In this document: positions 23,108-30,515 of the stretch, piece by piece
Layout: the number at the start of each line of letters is the position of its first letter
Numbering within the stretch: position 1 is the first letter of the stretch
From: an uncultured Prevotella sp.
GTDB taxonomy: Bacteria > Bacteroidota > Bacteroidia > Bacteroidales > Bacteroidaceae
Direction: 5' to 3'
DNA: 64,000 nucleotides
NCBI GenBank assembly: GCA_905233825.1
Contig: CAJOFE010000014.1
Location: 92,303 to 156,302, forward strand
Made by a program: the position numbers and the translations under genes
The notes under the pieces: generated by a model
Told to the model about the DNA's origin: nothing
Seen by the model: the letters and a program-made list of their open reading frames with translations, nothing else
The model's database searches: none

Positions 23108-24424
23108 TTATGAGACAGGATTGTTCTCGGCAAAGACCGCCATGCGCTCGTCGAGCTGCTCATACTGATGATCCTCGATGAACGAGGTGCAGACGCGCAG
23201 TCCCTCCTGATGCGAGCCGGTGGTGATGAGGCAGATGGCCGACACACCATAGTACATCAGCTCACGAGCCAGCTGTCCGCTACTCATGCCAGGATAGCCG
23301 ATGGTGAAGTAGAAACCGTCGGCAATAGGCTGGTCGAGGTCTTTATCATAGACAATATAGAAGTTGTGGCGACAGAAAATCTCCTTCAGCTTGTGGGCAC
23401 GGTCACCATAGACCTTCACCTCGTCACGGAAACGATACTCGCCGTCGCAAGCGGCACGCAGCATGGCTGCCATGGCATACTGGGCAGAGTGGCTGGTGCC
23501 TGACGACAGGGCGTAGAGCATGCGGGTAGAGAAGACGAGACCGAAGGGCAGACCCTCGTAGCGGGCAGCGAGGTCGGGGAAGTGGCGGTGAAACAGCTTA
23601 TCGCCGATGCAGGTCACGCCAATGCGCTCACCAGCATAGCTGAAGGCCTTCGAACCTGAGATGAGCAGCATGTAATTATCGGTATAGCGGGCCACGGTGG
23701 GCTGATAGGGAGGCTCGAAGGGAGTGCTGAGATCCTGACGGAAGTCCATAGCGAAGTAAGCCAGGTCTTCCATCACGATGGCATCGTATTTCGTAGCCAG
23801 CTCTCCGATGGCCTGCAGTTCCTGCTCAGTGAGGCACACCCACGAGGGATTGTTGGGGTTGCTATATACGATGGCGCAGATATTCCCTTTAGCCAGATAG
23901 CTCTCCACCTTGGGGCCGAGCTTCTCTCCTCGGAAATCATAGACGTCGAAGGTCTCGTACTTCACGCCCTGCACCTGCAGCTGCATCTTCTGCACAGGGA
24001 AGCCAGGGTCGATAAAGAGCACGGTGTCCTTGCCCTTCGTGGCCTGCGAACAGGTGAGGAACGAGGCGAAAGTGCCCTGCATCGAGCCACAGACGGGCAC
24101 ACAGCCCTCAGGGGCAATATCCACACCGATGAACGCCTTGACGAAGCGCGAAGCCTGGCGTTTCAGCTCGGGATAGCCCTGAATGTCGGGGTACGAATGG
24201 GCGATGCCGTCCTGCAAGGCCTTGACCTGAGCATCAACGCCCACCTGGGCGGCAGGCAGCCCGGGGATGCCCATCTCCATCTTGATATACTCCACGCCGC
24301 TCTCTTTCTCGGCCATAGCGGCAACTTGCTTCACCTCGCGAATGGTGGCTTTGGCAAAGTCCTGAATGCCCAGCCCACTGACAAGGCGGTCAACGATTTC
24401 CTTCTTGATTGGTGTCGGTTTCAT
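23108..24424 (-). CDS. Class I/II PLP-dependent aminotransferase
   Basis: 438 residues. YPDIQGYPELKRQASRFV is the N-terminal substrate-loop pattern; YSNPNNPSWVCLTEQEL contains the Asn that contacts PLP, and SGSKAFSYAGERIG (nt ~23625-23670) holds the Schiff-base Lys and the phosphate-binding Arg. It would transfer an amino group between an amino acid and 2-oxoglutarate or similar. The donor is not clear; the length and N-terminus recall Bacteroidales enzymes annotated simply as pyridoxal-dependent aminotransferases. Single gene; a minus-strand TAATTTTG at 24473-24480 may be its -7 box. Confidence 0.9.
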   Translation of the reverse strand: MKPTPIKKEIVDRLVSGLGIQDFAKATIREVKQVAAMAEKESGVEYIKMEMGIPGLPAAQVGVDAQVKALQDGIAHSYPDIQGYPELKRQASRFVKAFIGVDIAPEGCVPVCGSMQGTFASFLTCSQATKGKDTVLFIDPGFPVQKMQLQVQGVKYETFDVYDFRGEKLGPKVESYLAKGNICAIVYSNPNNPSWVCLTEQELQAIGELATKYDAIVMEDLAYFAMDFRQDLSTPFEPPYQPTVARYTDNYMLLISGSKAFSYAGERIGVTCIGDKLFHRHFPDLAARYEGLPFGLVFSTRMLYALSSGTSHSAQYAMAAMLRAACDGEYRFRDEVKVYGDRAHKLKEIFCRHNFYIVYDKDLDQPIADGFYFTIGYPGMSSGQLARELMYYGVSAICLITTGSHQEGLRVCTSFIEDHQYEQLDERMAVFAENNPVS

Positions 24425-24606
24425 TTACTATTTTTTTGACTATTTACTACTTACTATTTACAAATTCAGTCGGCAAAATTACAAAAAAAATAGCAAAAGC
24501 CTTCACTAATAGCAAAATATTTGCAACTTTGGCTTCGCCGAACTTACTTTTCGTTCGGAAGAACAAAAAAAACTCCGTTTTTCTTGTTTTTCTCTCACTT
24601 ATTTCG

Positions 24607-24614
24607 TAACTTTG
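24607..24614 (+). promoter_or_regulatory. -7 promoter element of lipoprotein pair
   Basis: TAACTTTG with TTG at 24584-24586 about 20 nt upstream; leader of ~65 nt made largely of AGCTAAAGGCTAAAAGC-type repeats. Confidence 0.6.
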
Positions 24615-24639
24615 CCCCCAACTTTAATACATTAATACA

Positions 24640-24675
24640 GCTAAAGGCTAAAAGCTAAAAGCAAAAAGCAAAAAA
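24640..24675 (+). repeat. Simple repeat AGCTAAAGGCTAAAAGC, copy 1
   Basis: Short AAGGCTAAAAGCTAAAAGCA-like repeats directly before a start codon; nearly the same tract precedes the next gene. Confidence 0.7.
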
Positions 24676-24678
24676 ATT

Positions 24679-25287
24679 ATGAAAAAAATCTATCTCGCAC
24701 TGATGTGCATGGCAAGCCTCGCAATGATGACGGCTTGCGGTGGCGACAAGAAGAGCGCCGAGGCTTCCAACGAGCCCGCAAAGGCCGAGGAGACTGTGGA
24801 GAAAGCCGAGAAGGCATTGTCAGAGATGACTGGTATAGAAAAGTGCGCAGCCACCCTGGAGAAGGGCTGGGGCGTCCAGCTGAAGCAGGTTGAGCCCGAT
24901 TTCGAGTATGCCGAGGTAACCGAGGGCTGGGACAAGTTCGAGGGCAACGGTGTGAACTCGGCAGCCGCCGTCTATCAGAAGAAGGATGGCAGCGCCATCA
25001 GCCAGGAGGAGTTCAAGGCCTGGGCCCAGAAGCTCTTCGCCCTGACTCAGTCGCTGTCTTCCGAAGGAAAGAACATTCACGGCTACGACGGTATGAGCAA
25101 ACTCACCCCAGAGCAGGCTAACGCCGAGGTGACGCTCGACGACTGTCTGATTGACAACAGCTTCCCCGCTTGGTCGTTCCGTACCGACAAGGGCATCCAG
25201 CGCTGCTATGTCACCCATCAGGACGAAAAGGAGCCCAACTTCGTCATCGTGCGCTTCGCTCCCGGATTGGCTGGTAACATCGAATAA
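24679..25287 (+). CDS. Lipoprotein of unknown function
   Basis: 202 residues. Signal MKKIYLALMCMASLAMMTAC with lipobox Cys20, then GGDKK and a charged Ala/Glu-rich linker to about residue 50. The C-terminal ~150 residues look globular (TLEKGWGVQLKQVEPDF, FPAWSFRTDKGIQRCYVTHQ) without a motif I know. The next gene has nearly the same signal, start context and leader repeat, so the pair arose at least partly by duplication. Likely periplasmic or outer-membrane anchored. Confidence 0.75.
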   Translation: MKKIYLALMCMASLAMMTACGGDKKSAEASNEPAKAEETVEKAEKALSEMTGIEKCAATLEKGWGVQLKQVEPDFEYAEVTEGWDKFEGNGVNSAAAVYQKKDGSAISQEEFKAWAQKLFALTQSLSSEGKNIHGYDGMSKLTPEQANAEVTLDDCLIDNSFPAWSFRTDKGIQRCYVTHQDEKEPNFVIVRFAPGLAGNIE

Positions 25288-25289
25288 TC

Positions 25290-25325
25290 TAGCTAAAGGC
25301 TAAAAGCTAAAGGCTAAAAGCAAGA
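25290..25325 (+). repeat. Simple repeat AGCTAAAGGCTAAAAGC, copy 2
   Basis: Between the two lipoprotein genes: AGCTAAAGGCTAAAAGCTAA and onward, immediately upstream of the second start. Confidence 0.7.
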
Positions 25326-25330
25326 AAAAT

Positions 25331-26143
25331 ATGAAAAAGATCTATCTGGCACTCATGTGCATGGCAAGCTTCTCGCTGATGACAGCTTGCAGCGGCGATA
25401 AGAAAGGCGACAAGGGCGCTGACGCCGAGGGAGAAGAAACGGAAGTAGTAAACGACGACGAGCAGAATGCCGACGAGCAGGAAGCCGAAGCACAGAACGC
25501 CGACGAAGCCGAAGTGTGGGGCAACCCCGCCGAAGCCGAGGTGCTGAACCTCGCTGCCCTCTACGAGGCAGGCGACTTCAAGCCCGCCATGACCACCATC
25601 TTCGAAGACACGCTGGGCGGTCAGAGCGCCGGCGAGCTGCCTGAGAAGTGGGATATTAGGAGCGGAAGTGCCGAAGTGGGCGTAGCTGACGGCGTGAAGT
25701 ACATCACCATGCTGGGCGGCGATACCAACCTGCTGCCTCTGGTAGGCGACAACAGCAAGAACTTCCTGCCCGAGAAGTACACCATGGAGTTCCAGTTCAT
25801 GTTTGGCAAGGACGACGTGTGGTTCCATGTCCACTTCTACACAGCCGAAGAGGAGGAAGTCGGCAACTTCAACCTGTTTACAGCATACTCTGCCGACTGG
25901 AACTTTGCCAAGAACGACGACGAGTGGATACACGGCGATCAGGATGAGCTAGAGAAAATCATCAACCGCAACGGCTGGAACCACCTTGCCGCCAGCTACG
26001 ACAAGGGCAACCTGAAGCTCTTCATCAACGGCAAGCGCATTGCCAACATGCCCAACATCAAGCAGGCAGGCTACTTCACCATCACCGGCGATGGTGCCGA
26101 CGGCCGCAGCCACTTCATCCGCAACATCCGAGTAGCGAAGTAA
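25331..26143 (+). CDS. Lipoprotein with LamG/concanavalin-like domain
   Basis: 270 residues. Signal MKKIYLALMCMASFSLMTAC, almost identical to the previous gene. Residues ~22-75 are a very acidic Asp/Glu/Ala linker. Residues ~85-270 look like a jelly-roll domain of the LamG/concanavalin type (KYTMEFQFMFGKDDVWFHV, NGWNHLAASYDKGNLKLFIN then GKRIANMP), commonly a sugar- or protein-binding module. It may bind carbohydrate at the surface; inference only. Followed by a strong terminator. Confidence 0.78.
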   Translation: MKKIYLALMCMASFSLMTACSGDKKGDKGADAEGEETEVVNDDEQNADEQEAEAQNADEAEVWGNPAEAEVLNLAALYEAGDFKPAMTTIFEDTLGGQSAGELPEKWDIRSGSAEVGVADGVKYITMLGGDTNLLPLVGDNSKNFLPEKYTMEFQFMFGKDDVWFHVHFYTAEEEEVGNFNLFTAYSADWNFAKNDDEWIHGDQDELEKIINRNGWNHLAASYDKGNLKLFINGKRIANMPNIKQAGYFTITGDGADGRSHFIRNIRVAK

Positions 26144-26156
26144 AACAACACAGCGA

Positions 26157-26190
26157 CAAAAAAAAGCCTCCTCAACGGGAGGCTTTTTTG
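26157..26190 (+). terminator. Strong intrinsic terminator
   Basis: AAAAAA-GCCTCC-TCAACG-GGAGGC-TTTTTT at 26160-26189, 15-20 nt after the lipoprotein stop; it can act in both directions. Confidence 0.85.
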
Positions 26191-26197
26191 TTGTACT

Positions 26198-26273
26198 TCC
26201 CCTATTCCCCCTCCCATTAGAGGGGGCAGGGGGAGGCTTTTTTATGTCCCCCAAAGGGGACTACAGGGGGCTT
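26198..26273 (-). repeat. Two palindromic repeats (family A) after HU-like gene
   Basis: CCCCTATTCCCCCTCCCATT then AGAGGGGGCAGGGGGAGGCT, then TGTCCCCCAAAGGGGACTAC and AGGGGGCTTTTTA. The array abuts the stop codon of the HU-like gene at 26275. Confidence 0.7.
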
Positions 26274-26274
26274 T

Positions 26275-26841
26275 TTACTCCGGTCTTGTGGGCACAGCGG
26301 TACCGCCATTGGCCTTGTAGGTGTCCCAGTCGTCCAACGGGATGCGCTCCACCCAGGTGGTGCGCTTGTGCGTCTGCGCATCTTCGGCCATGTTCACCTT
26401 CACATAGTCGCCTTTCTTGAACGAGCATTGTGCCTTGAAATAGGTGGATGCCAACTTCTGCACGTCGTCACCAATAGGACGGAAACGCAGGTGAACACCT
26501 TTAATCATGTCCTCGCAGGGGGTGGCGATGAAGGTCTCCACATCGCTCTTACCCGCGTTGGGTGCACAGGTGATGCTGGGGTAGAACTCACCCAGACCAT
26601 CGAGGACTATTCCGTAGCCCTGACTGACCAACTCGGGAACGCACTTCTTCAGCTGAGCCAGCACCAGCGCCAGTACTTCGTCAGTTACCAGCGAGCCATG
26701 TTCTGCCATGTGCTTTACCAGACCCGCTGTGCTCAGCGTGCCTTTCTTGTACAAAACAGGGTAAATACGCCCATACTTCGTGCTCGACTCGTTGTTGTTA
26801 CGTCGGGCATCAATCTGCATTTGAAGATTCAAATCTGCCAT
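26275..26841 (-). CDS. HU-like DNA-binding protein (HU-HIG type)
   Basis: 188 residues. The N-terminal part (YGRIYPVLYKKGTLSTAGLV, KHMAEHGSLVTDEVLALVL) and GYGIVLDGLGEFYPSI correspond to the HU fold as found in the long Bacteroidota HU-related proteins; the C-terminal ~60 residues (FKKGDYVKVNMAEDAQTHKR) are the extra domain. Such genes are common near VirE-like genes and mobile regions in Bacteroidales, as here. It may shape DNA or regulate the nearby unknown genes. Confidence 0.75.
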   Translation of the reverse strand: MADLNLQMQIDARRNNNESSTKYGRIYPVLYKKGTLSTAGLVKHMAEHGSLVTDEVLALVLAQLKKCVPELVSQGYGIVLDGLGEFYPSITCAPNAGKSDVETFIATPCEDMIKGVHLRFRPIGDDVQKLASTYFKAQCSFKKGDYVKVNMAEDAQTHKRTTWVERIPLDDWDTYKANGGTAVPTRPE

Positions 26842-26890
26842 AATTTAGTTTTTGTGTTTGTGAATTTTTTGTGTTTGTGTTTACTTAGTT

Positions 26891-26921
26891 CTCCCCCTTG
26901 GGGGGGAGCGAGAGGGGGGCT
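26891..26921. repeat. Palindromic repeat (family A), intergenic
   Basis: CTCCCCCTTGGGGGGGAGCG then AGAGGGGGGCT. Confidence 0.6.
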
Positions 26922-26928
26922 ATTTCTT

Positions 26929-26992
26929 GGCCTTGGAAACGGCATCTCCGGGCCCTGGAAACGGCATCTCGGAGGCCTCGAAACGGCATCTG
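26929..26992. repeat. Three tandem ~21-bp units containing GAAACGGCATCT
   Basis: Units: GGCCTTGGAAACGGCATCTC then CG, GGCCCTGGAAACGGCATCTC then GGA, GGCCTCGAAACGGCATCTG. They lie between the HU-like gene and the DUF3987 gene, in the promoter zone of the former. The rest of 26993-27130 is AT-rich with no feature seen. Confidence 0.75.
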
Positions 26993-27130
26993 TTTTCCCA
27001 AAGATCGCTGTAATTAATTACAGTACAAAGATACAAATAATATCTGATATATGCAAATATTCATAGAAATATTTTCTGTTAAATAAATAAAATTTAGAGA
27101 TATTTTCCTTATCTTGATTGCATAGTGAAC

Positions 27131-29128
27131 TCATAGTTTTCGATAATGCCCTGTGGTGATTCTGGCTACCACGAAGTAGTCTTGGCAGAAAGCACCAACA
27201 TATCGTTCTGCTGTCCGCCCAGAGATACCTTGTTGCTGGGCTATCCCGATGAACTCTTTCCGCGTGAACTCTTTGGGTAGTGCCTGAAGGAAGGCCTGCT
27301 CCTGTGCCGACATGCGCTTGCCGCTTGAGCTGAGAGGTGCCTCGGTGTGGGGAAGCAGGTTCTTGTAGGCAAACACGGTGTGGTTAATCAGGCAGTTGGC
27401 AATGGTGAGAGAGGTCTGGAAGTCTTTCTCGCAGCACACCAAGGGCTCACCTTGCGGGCTGAAGTGTGGTGTCATCTCCTCGTGGCGCAACACGGTCAAT
27501 ATCATGGCGATGCGGAAGGTGGTCAATGCCAGACGGAACACAAAGGCTTCGAGGTCATCGCCATAGAGTCCTGTCTGCTCTTTGTAGAGTGGTTCGAAGA
27601 ACTGGTTGAAGCGCACTTTCTGCTCTTCGTTCAGCGTGAACTTGAGTGGTTTGCCACTAAAAGCCTCCAAGTCATGATAGAGTTCCTTGAAGCGTCGTCC
27701 CAGGTCTGCCATCTTGTCGTAAAGCGTTTCTTCTCCACCTTCAAATACATCGCGCCAGCCATAGCTTTTCTTTTGGAAATAGAACAAGAAGCGGTTGCCC
27801 AGTCCGTTTTCCATGTTCTGCGGAGAGAGCAGCAGGGGCACCTGGCCTGGGGTACAGGTCATCAGCACCGATAGTCTGGGTTCCCTGATGTGTACGTGCT
27901 CGTTGTCCTTGCGTCGGCTGTAGTCAATAGTCTCATGGTGGAAAGCCTTACGCAGACCGCCGCTATAGTCGCCGTAGTCCTGTTTGATGGCCTGCGCCAG
28001 CACGTCGGCCTCAGTCTCGAATACGGCACCCCATCCATCGTTGGCTGCCAGGTCTTGGTAGAAGGCGGTGGCCGAGGCGTTTACCGAGATGCGCGGCGAC
28101 CTGTAGGGAGGCTCTTCCGGTTCGGTGGCAGTAATCTTGGCTTTTTTGTCAAGGGCGTCGTAGCGTGCCTTCTGCTGAAGGTATTCCTTCTTGGCTGACT
28201 CATATTGGTTGCGAATCTCCCATACAATAGGGTCAATCAGAGCTAAGCAAGCAGGCAGGACACCCTTGTCGTTTCCCGACAGCGCCACCAACAGAAGATA
28301 GATTGAGGGATATACACGCCGTTTGTCATAGATGCCGCAGACGTTATACATGAATGCCGAGGCAAGATCCAGCGTCCCAAGTATCATCTTGTCGCGCCCC
28401 TCTGGAGTATCCTGCAAGCGGGCAGCTTCTTGCTCTATCGAAGGCAGGTCTTCCAACTGAATCTTATCGCTGAAGGTAGGGTTAGGAATTTTCGATGCAT
28501 CAAGCACCAGCTCCTCGGCATTGGCATTCTCCGCCACTTCCGCCACTCCGCCACGGCTCTCTTGCGTAGTAACAGTCATCGACTGTACGCTACCATCATT
28601 ATTCACAATCATCTTATTATCAGATTCTTGGATAGCCGTTGTTAGTTGCTGCCGCATGTCATCATCTGTTTCCATAGCATCGTGGCGGAATGGCGGAGTT
28701 GGCGGAAAGGAGGGGAACATCCTGCCTATCTCCGAGAGATCAACGCCTGCCTGCTGCGCCATTTTGTAGTAAGACGCAATAGTAGTACGGCCATCGTGTT
28801 TGGACAGACACTCCTGCCACTTCTTCTCGCATTCCGCCTCACGATATTTCGTACTTTGGCTGCACAGGCGGTGAAAGAGCTCGCGCCCCTGTGCCCCCAG
28901 GCCATCGGCCAGCGCAAAGCCAAGGCAGAGATAATCGCCATAGCTCTCGGCTATGTTCGCCCCCATCTGTATCAGCCGTTCACCCACGGCCTCGGCTTTG
29001 GCCAGCTCCCCTTCAAAGGGAGAGCCGGCATCAGCGTTCATCACTTGAGCAGCCATCTTGCGAGGCTCCTCGTTCACATTCTCTAAGTTGGCCCAAGCCA
29101 ATGGGTCGAAAGAAAAATTGTTATCCAT
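27131..29128 (-). CDS. DUF3987 protein (VirE/primase-associated)
   Basis: About 665 residues from ATG 29128 (29131 also possible). Residues ~55-130 contain a PriCT-2-like helical segment (YGDYLCLGFALADGLGAQGR, ECEKKWQECLSKHDGRTTIA). The rest matches DUF3987: a degenerate nucleotide-binding loop in LLVALSGNDKGVLPA, then ETEADVLAQAIKQDYGDYSG and RLSVLMTCTPGQVPLLL. These proteins resemble the helicase-like part of phage and plasmid primases. In many Bacteroidales the preceding VirE-N domain is fused in one protein; here it is a separate gene ending 2-5 nt upstream, so the two act together. Role in the cell is unknown. Confidence 0.75.
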   Translation of the reverse strand: MDNNFSFDPLAWANLENVNEEPRKMAAQVMNADAGSPFEGELAKAEAVGERLIQMGANIAESYGDYLCLGFALADGLGAQGRELFHRLCSQSTKYREAECEKKWQECLSKHDGRTTIASYYKMAQQAGVDLSEIGRMFPSFPPTPPFRHDAMETDDDMRQQLTTAIQESDNKMIVNNDGSVQSMTVTTQESRGGVAEVAENANAEELVLDASKIPNPTFSDKIQLEDLPSIEQEAARLQDTPEGRDKMILGTLDLASAFMYNVCGIYDKRRVYPSIYLLLVALSGNDKGVLPACLALIDPIVWEIRNQYESAKKEYLQQKARYDALDKKAKITATEPEEPPYRSPRISVNASATAFYQDLAANDGWGAVFETEADVLAQAIKQDYGDYSGGLRKAFHHETIDYSRRKDNEHVHIREPRLSVLMTCTPGQVPLLLSPQNMENGLGNRFLFYFQKKSYGWRDVFEGGEETLYDKMADLGRRFKELYHDLEAFSGKPLKFTLNEEQKVRFNQFFEPLYKEQTGLYGDDLEAFVFRLALTTFRIAMILTVLRHEEMTPHFSPQGEPLVCCEKDFQTSLTIANCLINHTVFAYKNLLPHTEAPLSSSGKRMSAQEQAFLQALPKEFTRKEFIGIAQQQGISGRTAERYVGAFCQDYFVVARITTGHYRKL

Positions 29129-29132
29129 CATC

Positions 29133-29684
29133 TTAAAAATATTCAATTAAATCGCCACGAAGGTGAGCATCTGGATCATAACCAAGATAGCAAGCCCTGG
29201 AGACATTTGAGCACGACTTATCTACTTGGTTTTCAGAAAGATTGTAAGTCGTCATGAGGTAATTTCGCATAGCAGTAAACCATGTCTTGTGGTCACATCG
29301 TGAGAGGTCAATCTCAATCACCCATTTCAGGCCGAAGCCGCCAGGTGAATAAAAGAGCAGCAGTGTCATCGGGTGTTTCATCAAAATCTGGAACAGCTCC
29401 TCGACGCGGTCGCCCAATTCGTCCAAATCCATACACAGCAGTCTGGAGTGTTTGACGAGTGACTGGTCGTTGCAATAGGCAAATGTCCCACTGAATGTCA
29501 CATAGTCGAAGTGACTGCTCTTGTAGGCTCGTCGTTCGTCCTTGTCCGTCAGCTGTCTCAGCTCTTCAGTAGCCCTCCTGCCGTTATTATGGCGAAGGTA
29601 CTCGTAGATCTGAAACAGGCTCATCACGCCATGCGGGTGCTTGTTGCCGATGGGCCGCAGAAAAAAGCTAACTTCGTATTTCAT
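29133..29684 (-). CDS. VirE N-terminal (BT4734-like) domain protein
   Basis: 183 residues. MSLFQIYEYLRHNN, YVTFSGTFAYCND, HSRLLCMDLDEL and LLFYSPGGFGLKWVIEIDL are the conserved blocks of the BT4734/VirE-N family, a primase-polymerase-like fold with acidic residues in MDLD. It is a stand-alone version of a domain usually fused to DUF3987. Start at ATG 29684. Likely cotranscribed with 29756-30109 upstream and DUF3987 downstream. Confidence 0.75.
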   Translation of the reverse strand: MKYEVSFFLRPIGNKHPHGVMSLFQIYEYLRHNNGRRATEELRQLTDKDERRAYKSSHFDYVTFSGTFAYCNDQSLVKHSRLLCMDLDELGDRVEELFQILMKHPMTLLLFYSPGGFGLKWVIEIDLSRCDHKTWFTAMRNYLMTTYNLSENQVDKSCSNVSRACYLGYDPDAHLRGDLIEYF

Positions 29685-29755
29685 AATCTTTTCCTTTTTT
29701 TAAAAATAGAACCTAAGTACACACCTCGGATGAAATGTGTACCCAGGTTTACTGC

Positions 29756-30109
29756 TTAGAAGAGAGCTTCAAGTTTTTTGTCATAAAAAAATGCGAAGTC
29801 GTAAATCTCTTGGTACAGGCCCAGAAGCTGGTCGTCCACGTGGGCAATGCCCGTCAGTCGGCGACCGCACCCCGACATAAATCCTATTAGGTTTTGGGTC
29901 ATCAGCATCGCCATGTTCTTCGAGTGTCCACGCAATGCATCCGCCATGTGGAAGAAGATTCTGGGAGGCATCCAGTCGGGCATCGCCTCGGCCAATATCG
30001 CACAGCAGTGCATATTGGGAAGATAACGTCCCGTCTGGTCATCCAACACGACTTTTAACTCTCTTTCTCTTTCGTTGCTCGTAGCAGCGAGTGTTACTTT
30101 TGTGTTCAT
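29756..30109 (-). CDS. Unknown small protein in VirE-like operon
   Basis: 117 residues beginning MNTKVTLAATSNERERELKV. Helical later half (FFHMADALRGHSKNMAMLMT, HVDDQLLGLYQEIYDFAFF). No family recognised. It is the first gene after the promoter-hairpin at 30217-30252 and lies 71 nt before the VirE-N gene. Confidence 0.6.
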   Translation of the reverse strand: MNTKVTLAATSNERERELKVVLDDQTGRYLPNMHCCAILAEAMPDWMPPRIFFHMADALRGHSKNMAMLMTQNLIGFMSGCGRRLTGIAHVDDQLLGLYQEIYDFAFFYDKKLEALF

Positions 30110-30216
30110 TTTTTTTTAATATGTTAAGAACCCACTTGCACCCTGCAGTCATATAGCGGATATGTTTCATGCCGCAGTGGGAGCCCGTGCTCAGTTTCTG
30201 CGCTTTGGTTAAAAAA

Positions 30217-30252
30217 GCAGCAGAACTCCCATAGAATTCTGCTGCAAAGATA
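30217..30252 (-). promoter_or_regulatory. Promoter overlapping a terminator-like hairpin
   Basis: On the minus strand, TATCTTTG (30252-30245) runs straight into GCAGCAGAA-loop-TTCTGCTGC followed by TTTTTT (reading as 30245-30217 and on). Any transcript from this -7 box would start inside or at the hairpin and at once meet an intrinsic-terminator shape. It precedes the 30109-27131 operon. Confidence 0.55.
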
Positions 30253-30458
30253 AGGCTTTTTTCTTGATCCACAAATGATTTGGCATTGTATTGGTTTATT
30301 CCTAATTTGTTGATATTTACAGAATTACACCCATTTTGACACATGAGTTTTTACACCAATCCGAATGTTTTTACAAGCATTAACCATCGATTTTACAGCA
30401 AAAGACTTGGGCGTAAAATCAATGGCCAAGAATTTTTACAAAGTAGTAATACCAGCAT
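30253..30458. other. AT-rich gap with repeated TTTTTACA motifs
   Basis: No gene seen. TTTTTACA or TTTTACA occurs at about 30350, 30368, 30391 and 30434, spaced 18-43 nt, plus an inverted GTAAAA at about 30412. These could be protein binding sites upstream of the 30109 operon; unproven. Confidence 0.35.
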
Positions 30459-30491
30459 AAAAAAATGACAGACATTTGTGGGATGTCTGTC
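30459..30491 (-). terminator. Terminator of the 413-residue unknown gene
   Basis: Minus strand GACAGACAT-CCCACAA-ATGTCTGTC followed by ATTTTTTT: 9-bp perfect stem, 25 nt after the stop codon. Confidence 0.75.
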
Positions 30492-30515
30492 AAATTGGTT
30501 ATAGTATCTATAAAA

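Noticed and set aside
29010..29036. Another palindromic repeat inside the DUF3987 gene (GSPFEGELAK)
   Set aside because: The hairpin is short and the TTAGGGG/GAGGCT modules are missing, so it is too weak to count as a copy.
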